Shown: in pieces, positions 1 to 12,530 of the stretch | How positions within the stretch are numbered: position 1 is the stretch's first letter | How the letters are laid out: every line of letters begins with the position of its first letter | Assembly (NCBI GenBank): GCA_964020085.1 | Contig: OZ026599.1 | Span: 24,398,734-24,462,733 of the forward strand | Direction: 5' to 3' | Source: Micromussa lordhowensis | Lineage: Eukaryota > Cnidaria > Anthozoa > Scleractinia > Lobophylliidae | DNA length: 64,000 nucleotides | Made by a program: the position numbers and the translations under genes | The notes under the pieces: generated by a model | What the model was told of the DNA's origin: nothing | Databases searched by the model: none | Seen by the model: the letters and a program-made list of their open reading frames with translations, nothing else

Positions 1-891
1 GCTAAAGCATGAACCAATTGTTAATCAGTGCAGCACGTTAACAAAGAATCCAGTAAACGAACCATGACAACGAGTCATGATCGCAAGGACTCAGTCGACA
101 ACTCGCTTTTGTACTTTTTAAATGGAGCTCAGTCACAGCAATCGATCACATTTGCATTCAAGGAAACCTGAAACTTAGAATTGTTTACTAATACAGAAAA
201 CACCAAAGAGATAATAATAAACCTTAAAAGAACACGGATGTTTTAGGATGGAAAAGATCTAGTTGTTGCAAACCGTCACGCAGCTCCTTTAAATACCGCC
301 ATCCAGGGGACAAAACAGAGTGGCCACTGTAAAGAAGTGGTTGCTATGGAGACATTTTATTAAGACTAAGAGTATAACTAACAGGTTAAGGAGCACTTCA
401 ACGCATTTCGTCGCTGCTCAATACGGGTAACTATAATTGTAACGAGATTCATTTTGCGTAGAAAACAAGCTAGTATCGTGATTGCAGCTTTGATGAAAGC
501 CTATCGCATCTACAAATATACATCGTATATTGTGCTTAATATAAACTTTACGAATCGATATATATACGACTCAGAATAGAAAAATGTTGGCAGGTTACAT
601 TGTAAGCAATGCCGGTTTTATGAAAGTTCTCGAACTTATTTTTCTACTTCATTTTCTCAACTAGATATCATAAGAACCTTTTGAAAAAAGCGCGACTCTT
701 TTCGAGGCTTTGAAAATGGTTCATCATTACATATGGCGTTAATATGAGTTGTTAGAACGGTTTTCATTTGAGTGTAGAAAAGTAATTGGTTTTGCGCTTT
801 CCACGCCATACTATTGGCTTAAAAGACCGCTTTACATTTTGATCCAATTAGAAGTAAAACCAAAACCAATCGTGGCTCGTTCGCAGACGTT

Positions 892-917
892 TCCCCCTCC
901 TCCCCCCCCCCCCCCCG
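892..917. repeat. Poly-C tract
   Basis: A pyrimidine run ending in about 16 consecutive C residues. Simple sequence only. The first 1.1 kb of the window shows no convincing exon. Confidence 0.8.
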
Positions 918-1129
918 CTTTAGGAGCTACATGTAATTACTTCGAGTGTTGATTGGTTCAATGTATTGTCTCTGTCTACTGTGATTGGCTAGAGTGATAA
1001 CTTTAATTTGGTGTTGGCTTTTCGACGTGCACTCAATTGAAAACCGCCCTATGTACGTACAATATATAGGCGTCTTTGTTCCAATTCCCACAATGTACCT
1101 GGAGCACATGAAATCAGATGTACCTCCAT

Positions 1130-1345
1130 GTTAGGGAGCTTAAGCAAAGGCGTTTTTGAGCGACGTACGGCAACCAGAAGTGGACGCTTCTCATTTTTGG
1201 GCAGTGGATGCGCTCTAATTTTCAAGTAAATCGTCTATATACAAGTAAAGACACTTAGTATTACAAATGTGGTAGAAAAAGAGAAAACGTCTCATTTCCG
1301 GTTGCCATACGTCGCTCAAAAACGCCTTTGCTTAAGTTCCCTAAC
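1130..1345. mobile_element. MITE with ~55-bp terminal inverted repeats
   Basis: The left end starts GTTAGGGAGCTTAAGCAAAG and the right end is its near-exact reverse complement. Pairing extends through a GAGCGACGTACGGCAACC block. About 100 bp of AT-rich sequence separates the arms. No coding capacity and no clear target duplication. Confidence 0.6.
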
Positions 1346-1499
1346 GGCACTTCATGATGGAGTTACTGTGGAGCAACGGTGCATGTAGGAAATATAGTCT
1401 CCTTTAACCTATAAATGTCTGGTATTAAATTGCTATACTATAAGTATAAATTACTGTTATGTCTCTCCTCCTAATGTACGTCATTTGATGAAGCAATGT

Positions 1500-4400
1500 C
1501 TAAAAATCGAAAACTGCGCGAGTTGTTTCATTGTCTTTAGAAGCCGGTAATATATCTTCGCCACTTTCTGTGCCATTTCGATCCTCTTTTACTGGCCTAG
1601 ATTTCGCAAACGCAAAACCAAGTGGTGATTTTGTCTTTGAGTGCGTATTTCGAAATATCGTGATATGACATTCAATTGAAAAGTCCCTCGAAAGTTTGTT
1701 CTTCCAGGCTTTGTTGCTATCTCGGTGGTTGACTTTCGATGGCGCTGATTTCTGCCTCTTTCTCTTGCTCAAGCTCTGCAAATAAAAGAATGAGCGATTA
1801 ATCAACAAGCAATCAATAAACGAAACATTCAGTATGTATGTATGAATGTAACTTTATTTCAACTCGGGTTGATGAGGTTGATTAGGCCCCTAGCAAAGCA
1901 TCCATGCTAATGTGCCGCTAAGTGCTAGCACATTGTTGAGCTAGATTCACACAATGTTCTATGCTTGGAAGTTAAGAATTGATTTAAGGCATTTACCTCA
2001 TTTAACTAACTATTGGCTTTTCTCTTCTGCGTTAGCTTGCCCTTTCCAATATCAATGTTAACGAGCTTAGCTAATGGCTTTTATTAAAAACTAGGTCATT
2101 GGATAATGCAATTCAAGAGTTTTGATTAGCTTAGCCATCGTGGTGTGAGCCATTATGCTATGCTCAACAAATATGATAAGCGAACGCGTAATTTTCTTGG
2201 CGCGTATATAACTATTTGGGGGCGCGGTTTCAATAAAACAATTATTCCACTCGCACTTGTTCGATGTGAGATGATTATAGCCAATTCGTTGGCGATCTAC
2301 CATCTTGTATCTAACGAGCACTCGTGGAATAATTGTTAACTACACGCTTTTGCCTCTCCGATCTCGGCATTATAAAGCGATGTTAAGTTGGCTCAAAAGC
2401 ACAATACACAACTAGGACAACAGTTTCTACAGTTAAGTTCAAACTTTCTATCATCTTCTTCTCAAACTCAACGTATTGACAACGAGCTCAAAATCATCCA
2501 CTCAGCAGGCCACAGTGCCTTTTCTTGGCCTGACTGATGCTCTAGTAATCCTAATCAGAAACGTGGTTTGGGATCCAAATGCAGTTTAACTTACGTTGCA
2601 AAACAAGCAGTATACGCCAGCATCGAAGAATAACAATCATATGTAAATATCTGGGATACGGCTTACTAATTTCACTGAAAAACAAAAACATAAATGAATT
2701 TAGTGTATATGTTCTAAACAGCAAAATCGACAGAATCCATTTTGTAATCAACTTCGTAACCATAGTCGTAACCATACCCTTGAAAGTTCTGACTGGAAAT
2801 CCGAACATATCGGACTTCCGGTTGAATTGGACACGTGCAGTAAAGAACAAAGACAGAAGCAAAGAGATTGCTTCGGAATAAGATTTCAGTGACAACAAAG
2901 GCATAATGCGTAACTAAAATAGTGGTTAACAAGATTTCTATGGAGTAGAACAAGTGGATGTAAATACCTGAAACCATTGCTTGAAATTAACTCTACTAGA
3001 AAGTAGAAATATACTAAGGCACCGTCAAAAATCTGCCATTGAAGAAAATAAAATATTTTCAGAATGTTTTTGTCAATCATGTACAAAATAGGCCATAAGA
3101 CTTCCATCGTGAGGAATCCTTGGGAAGTTCTAAAATGTCTTGTTTTGGGGCAAGAATAGTCTCTTTGCACGATCAAGTCACAAGGCTCAAAATCAACCAT
3201 TGTAGGAGACAAACAAGTTTATTAGTGGGGCTTCCAAAAACGGAAATTACATCAAGCGTTACTGGTTACTGGCGTTCCAGCGTGGCTGATGTTTTACAAT
3301 ATGACCAGGTTTTGCAAAGGACCTTTAGACCTAAGTACGCAAAGACAATGAGCAACTGCTTAGGTATTATGAACTTCTTGCCCCTGGACTATAGTCTCAG
3401 ACATTATAAAGATTCACTTTATTTCATGTTTAATTTACAAATGAATGGCAAACCCAGATTTCGCATCTAGCAGTGAAATCTGTAAACGACGGGGAGGAAT
3501 AGAAGGTTCAGCAGTTATTTTCAAATTAGTCTTCAAGGATCATCTCTGTAATAGTAGTTTGAAACTTCGAGAACGTTTGAAAGTAAAGTAACTCAAAGGA
3601 AACTTTTGAAGTATATATACGAGATTTTATTATGGTGTTTTGCCCAGAGGGGCAAAAAACTTATCGATGGAATTGTTTGTATAGTCTTTTGCAGTTTTTA
3701 CACTCATGCCATGTTGTCACTTTCCTTCTGAAAATTGAATGCCCTGAAATAACTTTTTATGCTAATGGTTTATCTTTTAATATAATGGATTAACTTTTTG
3801 CCAGTCCTATCGCTATTTTGTATGGGGTAATTGCAATGAGGGCTTAGGAATTATCTTGAAAAGATGAACAGTTCCGAAAACTTTTGATAACTCTCACTGA
3901 ATACACAAGTTACCTCCATCTTCTCCTGGAACAAATCTTTTCGAAGGACAACTATTCTTACAAAACACTGAAGAGAAGATCAAAAGAGTACTAGTTTAAA
4001 TATAAATAATAAGATTAATTATTTACTCTGGCCTCTGATCTGTAGTAAATAGACGGAGCATTACTAAGGGCCTACACAGGCTAGACACTTAGTTGTCGAC
4101 CATTATTTTTTATTGAAAACTAAATGTTATCGACAACGAATTGTGTCTGATGCGAGCATTTCACACATTGGAGTGTTAGTTGTCGATACCTAAGTCAGGT
4201 CAGAGAGACTTTGGGAACTAACGTTCTCTGCGCGTGCTCAAAACAGAAAAACTGCATAATTGTCGACAACTAGAAATGTAGCGCTTAGTTGTCGACAACT
4301 CATCTCACACACTACGTTTTTTCAGTTGTAGAAAAGTAAGTGTCTAGTATGTGGAGACACTAATAATAACTAGATGGGGTGTCATTCCAATGCAGATTCA

Positions 4401-7400
4401 CCTCCCCCACTCCCCCCGTCCCTTTTCGTTCAGCATTTTTGTTTAGCTCCTCGTACCGTTGGGTAGAGAAAGGTACTGTGAGAGTAAACTGTCTTGCCCG
4501 AAACCACAGCGCAATAACCCGGCCAGGGCTCGAACCCAGGCCTCTCGATCAGCAGTCTGAAACTGCAAACTACCTTCAGAAAGAGTCACGTCGCGGAAAA
4601 TGGAAATCTACAAAACATATTTCACTAAATAAATGTAATCTTACCTCGAGGACAAACAAGAACATGATCACCAAATTGATGTAAAGAAAAATCGTAAAAA
4701 CGAACTCAATCCCTTTATCTGCAAGTACAAATGAATATTTAATGTTATTAGTCGTCTATAACAAACAGTATTGTCGACGGTTTCGATAAGGACAAGTTTC
4801 CTTTTCGATTCGGCCATTCAAGGTTTTGCTGATACGGGGGACTGATAAGTGTTATTGGCCGTTGCTGTACATTTCAGTCAGTACTATCCACATGTTTCTA
4901 TGTGCAGCTATCACTATTTTTCTTCGCTGGGTTTTAAAGCTTGGTGACTGGTTATCAGAGATACACTTCATCAGTTACTCTACAAACTCTCTACTCTACC
5001 ATTTTATTTCCAGTAAAGCAATATGAAACACGCAATCGTGGTAATAATCACTCAGTTTCAAAACATAACATAGTGTATTGCGCTTGTCTAAACAAGTGTG
5101 TCAAAACTATATCTATTTTCTAGGACACAGCTGTCTCAAGAAGTCGGTTCTTATCTCTAGTATCCTTGACAGAACGTGACAGGGAGTCCATATATCTCTG
5201 TCAGGTTGCCCCAGGAGACCAGGGTAGGGTCATGTGGAAAGTGGTAGGGTAGGGTAGGGTTGATTTTTTTTTTACTTACCGTCAATCACATCAAAATCTG
5301 CAAATATATTAGCGACCACAAGAAAACAGTCCACCAGTGATACCATGACAACGGTAAAGTGGGCGTGACGGTGGGTGATAACTGTCCTAAGCTGTCCATT
5401 CGTAAACCACTCCTGTTAACATATCCAAAATATTTCAAAATTTTGGATTACCAAATAGCATTATTGATTGACCGAGCGGAGAAAACACTAGTCATTTACT
5501 TACCTTTCCCTTGCTCTTTATTTTCTCTTTGCAAAGGACACAAATCCTGCCTATAAACTAGAAAATAGACAACAGCTTTCCAATAGCCAGCTCATAACAA
5601 TAGAGGACTATAAATAAACTTTGGTTTCAACGCAGGACGTTCTGAAACTTCTCATCCATGGAATTTGGCGTAAGAATCTAAATTGAGTGGATCTCGTTTA
5701 TGTATATATGTCTCTCTTCAAGTGGCATTTAAAGAACATCCTTACCTGGAATATAAAACTGATAAAGACACAAATACCACCAGGGTACTCTGTGAGGGGA
5801 CACTTTTTAGCTGCAAACCAAAAGCAAAAAGAGAAGTCTACACTTGGTCTACCCCAGTCACAACACCTGGCGTTCTGGTCGGCTTCTGTAATATGACGTC
5901 ATTACAAGTGTTGGTACTCCCCCCTTCCCCTTTATGGGACGCTATTCAAGGCAGCTTACCCCTTTCGTCTCGCCAACATATTTTCAGCTACTATACCTTA
6001 AAATTTCAACAAAACCGATATTGGCATTCGTGGGTGGAGAGAGATACTGCGTAAATGGAAACTATTTTGACCAAGAACACAACACACTGACCTGGAGTTA
6101 CAAAGCTAGAGCCCAAGCCGCTTGGTCTGGAGTCCCAAGCTACGGCTTAACCTCGTTTCCAGGGCTTTGTCCTTAGAACTCCCAATCTCTAAGGGAAAAC
6201 TGGCCCTGGAAACGAGGTTGGCTACGGCTATTAGTTAAAGCATGAATGAAAATGAGAAAGTTCTTTTGAAGTGTTGTTTAGCTTTAGCAACTAATCAACT
6301 GGGGCCGATTGAGACACTGCACCTCCAAACTAACGGAACTACATAGGATTGTCTTTTTACCATTGTTTTCGTCTTCTGTCTCGGCTTCCTGTGTGTGCGC
6401 ATTGTCACGCGTGTTACTCTGCTGACCGGCCTGCGGACTCGCTTGATAATGCGACACAGCTTGCTCGATCTTTTGATCGACCTTCGTCCAGAACGAGGCC
6501 ACCAACTTGTCAACGTAATCCGTTGAAAACAATTCACTTTCCTCCTCTGGAGTGTGGGCTTGAGTGCTAGGAGTAGCAGAAGTTGCTCCACCAGGGGGTA
6601 CCTCACGGGTATGCTGTGTATCTCTTTGAATGAGAACGGAATCTCCCTCGGGATCTCTCTCGGGATCTCCCTCGGGATCTTGCTTGGGATCTTCCTTGGG
6701 TATTCCAAGGACGACTTCATTGTCTTGTCGATGTTTCTCAGGCGAAGACTCTCTTCTGAATATTAAAACATATATGGCTGCTGAGTAAGCTGGCAGTGGA
6801 CTGGCTTATATCGATCATTAATTAGTATACGGCTAGCTCCCTGAGCGGGCGAGATGAACCGAATCCTACGCTGTGAGTGGCTACTCGAGCGGGCAAGATG
6901 GCGCTATTTTGCCCGCTCAGGACGACCCGCTGTGTCACCCAAGAAAAAGTGTTCGTTTTCCATATATTAAATCCTTTCATTGAACAAGCTTGTTCGGCAA
7001 AGAGAGATGGATATTGTCCTCTTTATTTTTTGTGTGTTTATAAACACGCAAAAAACAATTGCCCGATTTCCAGCCATCTTGACCTTGCGCTTGGTCAATG
7101 ATTTAAACATCCATTCTGTAAGAATCTCTCTCTTTTATAGAATAAGACTGAACTGGAAATACAAAACTCGTTGATGAATCGATGTGTTCGATCTTTGTAG
7201 TAACATGACAGTGTACGTGTATTAGTTAATTAAAAAACAGTAATTGTCTTTTCAGAATCTGACTCAGTTCTTTCCCTAGCAGCAATGATTACTTTTCTTG
7301 CTTACACGACTTCTTTCACGCTTGGAAAGGTTGACGTTAGTCTTTGAAATGAAAGACCAGTTCGAGTGATTGAGCCTTTCCTCTCAGGTTGTAATTAAAT

Positions 7401-7693
7401 CAACATAAATATTTAATAGCACAAATTGCAAACGTCAGGTGCCTCTTACCTTTTCCTACTGCTCTCCAGCCTGGTAAATCGGTTATCTTCGTCGCTTCCA
7501 TCGCTTGTATCTTCAGTATCCGTGATTGCACTCGCTAACCTAAAAAGACGCGGCGAAATTCATCAGTACTTTCTTAGCTTCTAATGCAAGGAAGCGTAAA
7601 ATCAGCGCAGCGTCAGATTATCACAGGTTTAACTTATTTGTCAGGAGAAGATTACCTGTCACTGTTGTTGTCGACCTGAGAGGTAAAAGACAT
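1500..7693 (-). CDS. Nine-exon gene, putative membrane protein with acidic N-terminal tail (364 aa)
   Basis: Exons, 5' to 3' on the minus strand: 7693-7656, 7539-7450, 6755-6323, 5810-5746, 5550-5504, 5297-5280, 4718-4645, 3967-3914, 1775-1500. Every join has GT-AG signals and matching phase, and the total is exactly 365 codons with a TAG stop. The start (MSFTSQVDNNSD) is the first in-frame ATG. Residues 1-80 are acidic and disordered with imperfect D-P-E-G/D-P-E-R repeats. A helix with heptad hydrophobics follows (DYVDKLVASFWTKVDQKIEQ). A short hydrophobic stretch (STLVVFVSLSVLYS) and a polar loop precede a 28-residue membrane segment (FTIFLYINLVIMFLFVLE onward) ending in R/K. The C-terminal tail is basic (SKRKRQK), then polar. 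The family is not recognised. The E-then-R membrane helix recalls an S2 helix of voltage-sensor proteins, but no S3/S4 is visible. The weakest join is the GAG|GTGCAG donor at 6323; without it the 5' part would end at a TAA at 6284. Confidence 0.6.
2237..2337. mobile_element. Hairpin MITE, AACAATTATTCC-end family (copy 1)
   Basis: The ends are inverted copies of ACAATTATTCCAC. The interior also pairs partly around a GATTATAGCCAATTCG loop. Similar elements lie at 16787-16885, 37471-37570 and 40481-40594. This copy sits in the last intron of the nine-exon gene. Confidence 0.6.
2594..2680 (-). other. Exon-like segment, coding status doubtful
   Basis: A strong minus-strand acceptor (tttatgtttttgtttttcag) and donor (GCAAC|GTAAGT) bracket about 87 bp with one open frame, rich in hydrophobic residues. 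It lies in the last intron of the nine-exon gene, but phase 2 in and phase 1 out does not fit the flanking phase-0 junctions. It could be an alternative or decayed exon. Confidence 0.2.
4081..4347. mobile_element. Short element with CTAGACACTTA ends and repeated TTGTCGACAA motifs
   Basis: The terminal 11 bp are perfect inverted copies (CTAGACACTTA and TAAGTGTCTAG). Inside are five copies, full or partial and in both orientations, of the palindrome TTGTCGACAA. It is non-coding and lies in an intron of the nine-exon gene. Probably a non-autonomous DNA transposon. Confidence 0.5.
4430..4570 (-). repeat. tRNA-derived SINE-like segment
   Basis: The reverse strand carries a B-box-like GGGTTCGAGCCC with flanking sequence of the kind seen in marine invertebrate SINEs. 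The plus strand reads gtcttgcccgaaaccacag upstream of the complementary box. No complete cloverleaf can be folded, so it is not a working tRNA gene. It sits in an intron of the nine-exon gene. Confidence 0.5.
5222..5263. repeat. GTAGG-type short tandem repeat
   Basis: Several tandem copies of GGTAG/GGTAGG. It resembles but does not match telomeric repeats and is treated as simple sequence. It lies just outside the 18-nt exon at 5280-5297. Confidence 0.5.
6151..6217. mobile_element. Short hairpin MITE, CCTCGTTTCCAGGGC ends
   Basis: CCTCGTTTCCAGGGC at the left is exactly mirrored by GCCCTGGAAACGAGG at the right. The core of about 37 bp is partly self-complementary. A related hairpin with CGTTCCCAGG ends is at 29491-29550. 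Confidence 0.55.
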
Positions 7694-7795
7694 TTGCGTT
7701 GAAATCCTTCTTCAAAATCTGATGCATTCTTACAAACTCCGAGCCGTATTGCGGCCGAGCGTTCCACAAACCACTCGTAATCTCGCCGCTGTACT

Positions 7796-8047
7796 TTAAA
7801 TTGCCAGATTTGCACAATTTCCCAGCGTAGATTTAATTGCTTGTAGAAGTTCGTATCGCTGATCCGTTCGGAGGCACGAAAAACACACGGGTGCCCAATT
7901 GACAGCAATTTTTAGCCCCGTGACAACATCGTGTGTGGATAAAAAAGGTCCAATCCAAGCATTGTATTGATCAGTTGCGTTTTCAAGCAGATTGACCTCT
8001 AAGGTGGAGAAATTTCCTGACAAAACTTGCGACTGTAGTTCCCTCAT
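7796..8047 (-). other. Open frame just upstream of the nine-exon gene
   Basis: An 83-codon frame starting MRELQSQVLSG lies about 100 bp upstream of the proposed start of the nine-exon gene, on the same strand. Other frames here are also open, so composition may explain it. It could be 5' leader, an upstream ORF or an unlinked exon. No domain recognised. Confidence 0.2.
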
Positions 8048-8639
8048 TCTTTTGTCTGTGCTATTAATTCAATTATGGTTTTCTTTAACCTTGCTTCTTG
8101 ATGATTTATGAGTAAAAACCTAATTGCTGGTGGCCAAAATCAATTTGGTGTTGCTTCCCACGTTTTTGACATTCAGGTACTCATCAACAAAATTAATCCC
8201 AGCCCCAACATGTTTGTCTAGATGATGAAAATTGACAATAAAGAACCGAACTGTAGTCTGTCGTGATTAAGCAAGCAGTAGGGCAATTATTTATTATATT
8301 CACTCAGTAGGTTTAGATAAACTGGTAGGAACGAGGGGGACTAGCACGAGTCATGCTCGGGTGCTCGCGCCAATCCTCCTCGGCATTTTCGATCCCGACG
8401 AGAGAAGCCCGCGCTGCGGCCTTTCTCTGACTCCGAGAGAAAGCGTAAAGTTTGATGAAAAACAAAATCGCCATAAATTTCAGTTTGAATGTAACGTACA
8501 GTAGATTTGGTAACAAAACGTAAGAGATCATCATAAGTTCTAGATGACAATACAACTTAATACTCCAATAGCTCGTCTTCAATTCTTCTTCGTAATGTAT
8601 TTTATAGCTAGATGACATTAGACCTTGGTCATGGTCTTA

Positions 8640-8871
8640 TACCCCATTCACACCAACCTGTTAAACATGTTTAAAAGTGGTTTAAACTAAACAAGGTTAA
8701 AGTTTAGTTGCTCATACCATACACACCTCACAACTTAACTAGGCAAAAACATGTTTGAATAAAATATGTTAGCAAAGTTTGTCTTCTCAAAATAACTGCA
8801 AAGGGTAAACGACAAATTTGAAAAACCTAAACTTGATTTAGTTAAACTAATTTAGTTGGTGTAAATGGGTA
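8640..8871. mobile_element. PIF/Harbinger-type MITE with TTA target duplication
   Basis: The ends are TACCCCATTCACACCAAC and the near-exact mirror GTTGGTGTAAATGGGTA, flanked by TTA at 8637-8639 and 8872-8874. The 3-bp TWA duplication is a hallmark of PIF/Harbinger insertion. The 232-bp interior is non-coding. Confidence 0.7.
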
Positions 8872-8874
8872 TTA

Positions 8875-11400
8875 ATTGCACTTACAGAACAATGAGCGAG
8901 AATTGAACTTATCAGTGGTATGCAAGTAATTAATACAAGGCGCACACCGGCTGATAAACAACTTATTCCACCCTTGAATTGAATTGAATCATTTCGCCAA
9001 TTGTAAGTTCTTGCTTTGTCAGGACAATGGCAATGGACAGTAAAGTTAAAGGAGTTACGTCACAGTTTGCCCGTCTTAAAAAGTTTAGCCCAAATTTTTC
9101 AAGTTGTAACTTTTCCCTGGAACGTGGAAAAACTGCATAATACGTTAGGGCTATTACTAGCATGCAGTTATTTGGTGTTGACAAGAAGGTTTCTCAACCA
9201 ATCAAACGGAAGGGCGGAAAAAAGAAAGATAATGATAATTAATGGTACTACATGTACCTATTTACGCTTTCCTTATCCAATGTTATTTCCTCTGAGTCAG
9301 AAGAATCACTATAAAGAGCTGCAGCTTCCATTCGTCAAGTTGTCTTTCAATAAGGAACTGCCTAACACTTGACGGCCATTCTTCGTAAACTCTGTTATAT
9401 GGTGTTTCATGATCACCTCCTATAATAATTCAGTAACGTTGGTAGAACATTTGAATAAGAACACACAATAGGCCTTGACTAAACCTAAGCCTATTCTGTC
9501 GAACTGAGACGGATGAGTTATCAATGATTACATATTTCTCGACCTCAGCAATCTTGTCCCGGGCGAGGTCTTATCTAAATAGAGCTAGATCAATGGCATG
9601 TGATCGAGGCTGCGATCTCAGTTGTTAAGGCAACTACAACTACTGAGTCTGCCCGAGTGGATAATGTTAGACTGTAACATCAGATAGGCATTCAAAAGGA
9701 TTATTCTTCAGATGTGGAATAATCTGATCATTAGTTTTGTAAAGTCAACTTGTAATCGTCTGGGTGAGTACAGTCTTAGTGGAAAAAATGTCGTAAGGTA
9801 AATTGTGACCATGGCTAGAAACCCATCCAGCCCTCATGGCCACTCTATTATAAGTATGCATAGGTGCTACCCTCATTTTCTCTTGGTGCTACTACAGAGA
9901 AATTGCAACAGATCTTGGGGATACGTATGGAAATATTAATACTATCCTCTCTCGCAATCACTCCAATCTTGTGGTAAAAAGCGACTTTTCTGGGGTGTGG
10001 GTGAGAGTAATCTACAGTGCTTTTAAATGTCGAAGTTTCTTCCTAGATTTGTCATGAAGAATGAGAGAAATTAAATACCAGCCACGACTTGTTTTCAGTT
10101 AATTAGCGCCCGTTGTTTATTTCTACAGCCTGTTATGAAGGTGCCCGGCGAAGGGTTAAAAGTCTCGTTTCTTTTTCATTGTCCTAACAGCAGGTGGTCC
10201 CATTGACTCTATCAAAATTCACAGAAATAACGGAACAAAAGAAATTGGTAAACCTGTTTACCAACCTGCAATTGTGACAGAGACCAACACCAAAACAATA
10301 AGTTTAACCCAAAATAATAATTATGCTAGCTGGGTCGCCAAATGAAAAATAAATGCAGTTTTCAGACGGCCGGCGGACTCTTTCAGTTCTTGATGTATCG
10401 CGTTGAATTTCATATTTTTCTTTTCCCGCCGATTTTCCTACGCCGGCAATGACATCTAATGAAAATGTTAAATCATTAATAGAAAAATAAAAAGCTTCTG
10501 GCCCATTGAGATTAGAAAAGAAATAGTTGGTTTCCCCGAATATAACAGAAATTATCTTATTTTGGACGGAACATTTGTTTTTCGAATTTCACAGAAAAAT
10601 AGAAGATGGCGCGTATAATTCGTTTTAATATGCAAGCCGATAACCAGAGTAAAAATGTTAATTGATGGTATACGGTGCATCACACGGCAATTCTCGTTGT
10701 TTCTAAACACCTTATACCACAAAGAATCAAAGCCAGACAAAGAAGTATCAGAAACGAAACACTGACACAGGTTTCAGCAAATCTATACCATTTTCAACGA
10801 ACGGTTTTGCATCGTTTTAGCATTCAAAGGTTTTAACTGATTGCTGAAGCTGTCCAATTCATCCGAATCAGTTATTATGATCGTAAACGGGTGGTAGTTA
10901 GAAAAATATTTGTTTTGTGCTTACCTTCTCACGACTCTTTAACAGAAACAAGTTTCAATTCTCCGTAGACCTACAAGTCCTTTCAGGGAAACGGTAAATC
11001 GTACTTCACATGTGTTATGTTTACATCAGAATGTTTCTAAACTTTAAGCTTTATTTGCACGGTCAAGCTTCGCGCACAGGGACGACGTTTCTAACTGGGA
11101 AACTGGGTACCAGCGATGTGTAAATATGACAGACAAGAAGTAACGCCTTCTTGTCATAAGATTGATAAACCACTGTTTATAAATAACATTACTCGTGTTT
11201 TATTTTTGACGTGGCCTGATCATAACTGTAACAGTGCAAATCAAATGACAGGTTGAAATATTTTTCGATAAGAACAAATCCGTCTGATTGTTCCCATGTC
11301 CCTTGTGAGTCGTTAATTAGGAATTTTGTACGCAAATATTTAAAGATCTTGTTGACGAAATAACAGTTCTTTTATATTTAAAGTGCCTGTGATGTAAAAC
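8875..11400. other. Gene-poor stretch
   Basis: No frame here has convincing coding character on either strand. A good minus-strand donor (GAGAAG|GTAAGC, near 10925) could belong to an untranslated first exon of the nine-exon gene, but nothing links it. Otherwise AT-rich intergenic DNA. Confidence 0.4.
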
Positions 11401-11439
11401 ATTATTTGGAAGCTTGGCATACGCGCTCCAATAAACTTG

Positions 11440-11540
11440 TTCGCAACCTGCGTAGCTGGCGGTTTAAACTCTCCCCTAGTCTCCTCGCAGCTTCTCTAAT
11501 TGTGCGCGCCCTCGCTAGCTACGCGGGCTGCCCGTCCAGC
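11440..11540. mobile_element. Hairpin MITE fragment, CTGCGTAGCTGGCGG ends
   Basis: CCTGCGTAGCTGGCGG on the left and CGCTAGCTACGCGGG on the right form an imperfect inverted repeat around a CT-rich core. Non-coding. Confidence 0.4.
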
Positions 11541-11656
11541 GTGATAGCGGTTGAAAGAAATCACTCATCGGTGGGTCGGCAGTCGTAACTGACATCGACG
11601 CTACTGAAAACTTGACTTTCGACGTCAAGAAGACCTCAGTACAATTATAGCCCCTC

Positions 11657-11699
11657 TATTAATTATTAATTAATTAATTAATTAATTAATTAATTAATA
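11657..11699. repeat. (TTAA)n microsatellite
   Basis: About ten tandem TTAA/ATTA units, self-complementary, flanked by a small CTCTATTAAT/ATTAATAGAG inverted repeat. Confidence 0.9.
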
Positions 11700-11849
11700 G
11701 AGCGTTTTCACTCACGTGGATGGCATTTATGCAGATTGGTTTAGAACAAAATGTCGGGTTTTCATAAGAAAAGTAGACAACTCCAACAGGATTGGGTGGG
11801 ACACTAACTGAATATGGCCGCCGTTTCATTGTTTTGGGACTCCAATCTG

Positions 11850-11951
11850 GTAGTCTCCTTCGCAGCCATTATTAGAGTCGTCACGCAACGCTTCTCTCCA
11901 CTAATAAGTTAGCGTTGCGTGACGACTCTAATAACGGCTGCGAAGGGCTAC
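11850..11951. mobile_element. hAT-like hairpin MITE with ~8-bp target duplication
   Basis: A near-perfect hairpin: the arm with CGCAGCCATTATTAGAGTCG and its mirror flank a loop of about 15 bp. Ends are GTAGTCTCC and GGGCTAC. Flanks CAATCTGG and TAATCTGG look like a 7-8 bp duplication, which suits hAT elements. A relative is at 32227-32329. Confidence 0.6.
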
Positions 11952-12454
11952 TAATCTGGCCCCAGAACTTCACTCAAAACCACTCTATAAAGGGGGCAGG
12001 TTTCTCCGACGAAGGGCTAACGCTCGAAACGTCAGTTTCCGAATCTCTTTACGGTGGCCAATTCACATTATCAACCCAGTTGATGAAACCAAAAAACCAC
12101 TGTATAGCAGCTACCTAAGTGCTCTCCCAACTATCCAAGTGCGTCCCGAATTGGATGACGAACGCTAGACATTGCCCATTGCTTTTATAACATAGCAGGA
12201 CAATTTTCATGCTAAAAAGGCGCTTTTTCACCGACAATGACGTCAGCATGAACCATCTCTATGAACCATCAATTTCTTTTCATAAACAATTAGCCAATCA
12301 GAGAGCGCGCTAGCATATAGCTATGTTATAATTAACCTTAATTAGACTGGACTTTTTTCTGTGCTAATTGATAAATAAACAAATATTGCAAATAGCTCCC
12401 AGGCAGTGGTAGAATGATCCGATGGCAATTTGCAAGGTGCCAAGAATTTTAGCG

Positions 12455-12530
12455 TAGGACTATTGCGAACAAGACCAGGGGAGGTCACCAGATTCAAATC
12501 CAGGTCCCTGAACCGCTCGAACCACGCACT
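12455..12530 (-). repeat. tRNA-like SINE fragment
   Basis: The minus strand contains GGATTTGAATCTGG, close to a Pol III B box, in a tRNA-like context, but no cloverleaf folds. It lies just beyond the 3' end of the neighbouring minus-strand gene. Confidence 0.3.

Noticed and set aside
3120..3470. 116-codon plus-strand frame near 3.1-3.5 kb and overlapping minus-strand frames at 2.7-3.2 kb
   Set aside because: Hydrophobic, low-complexity translations with no joining splice sites and no phase match to the nine-exon gene.
6284..6322. TAA at 6284 as the end of a short 199-residue gene
   Set aside because: A phase-0 donor at 6323 links perfectly to five more small exons that together give an intact frame; the short version would leave those exons orphaned.
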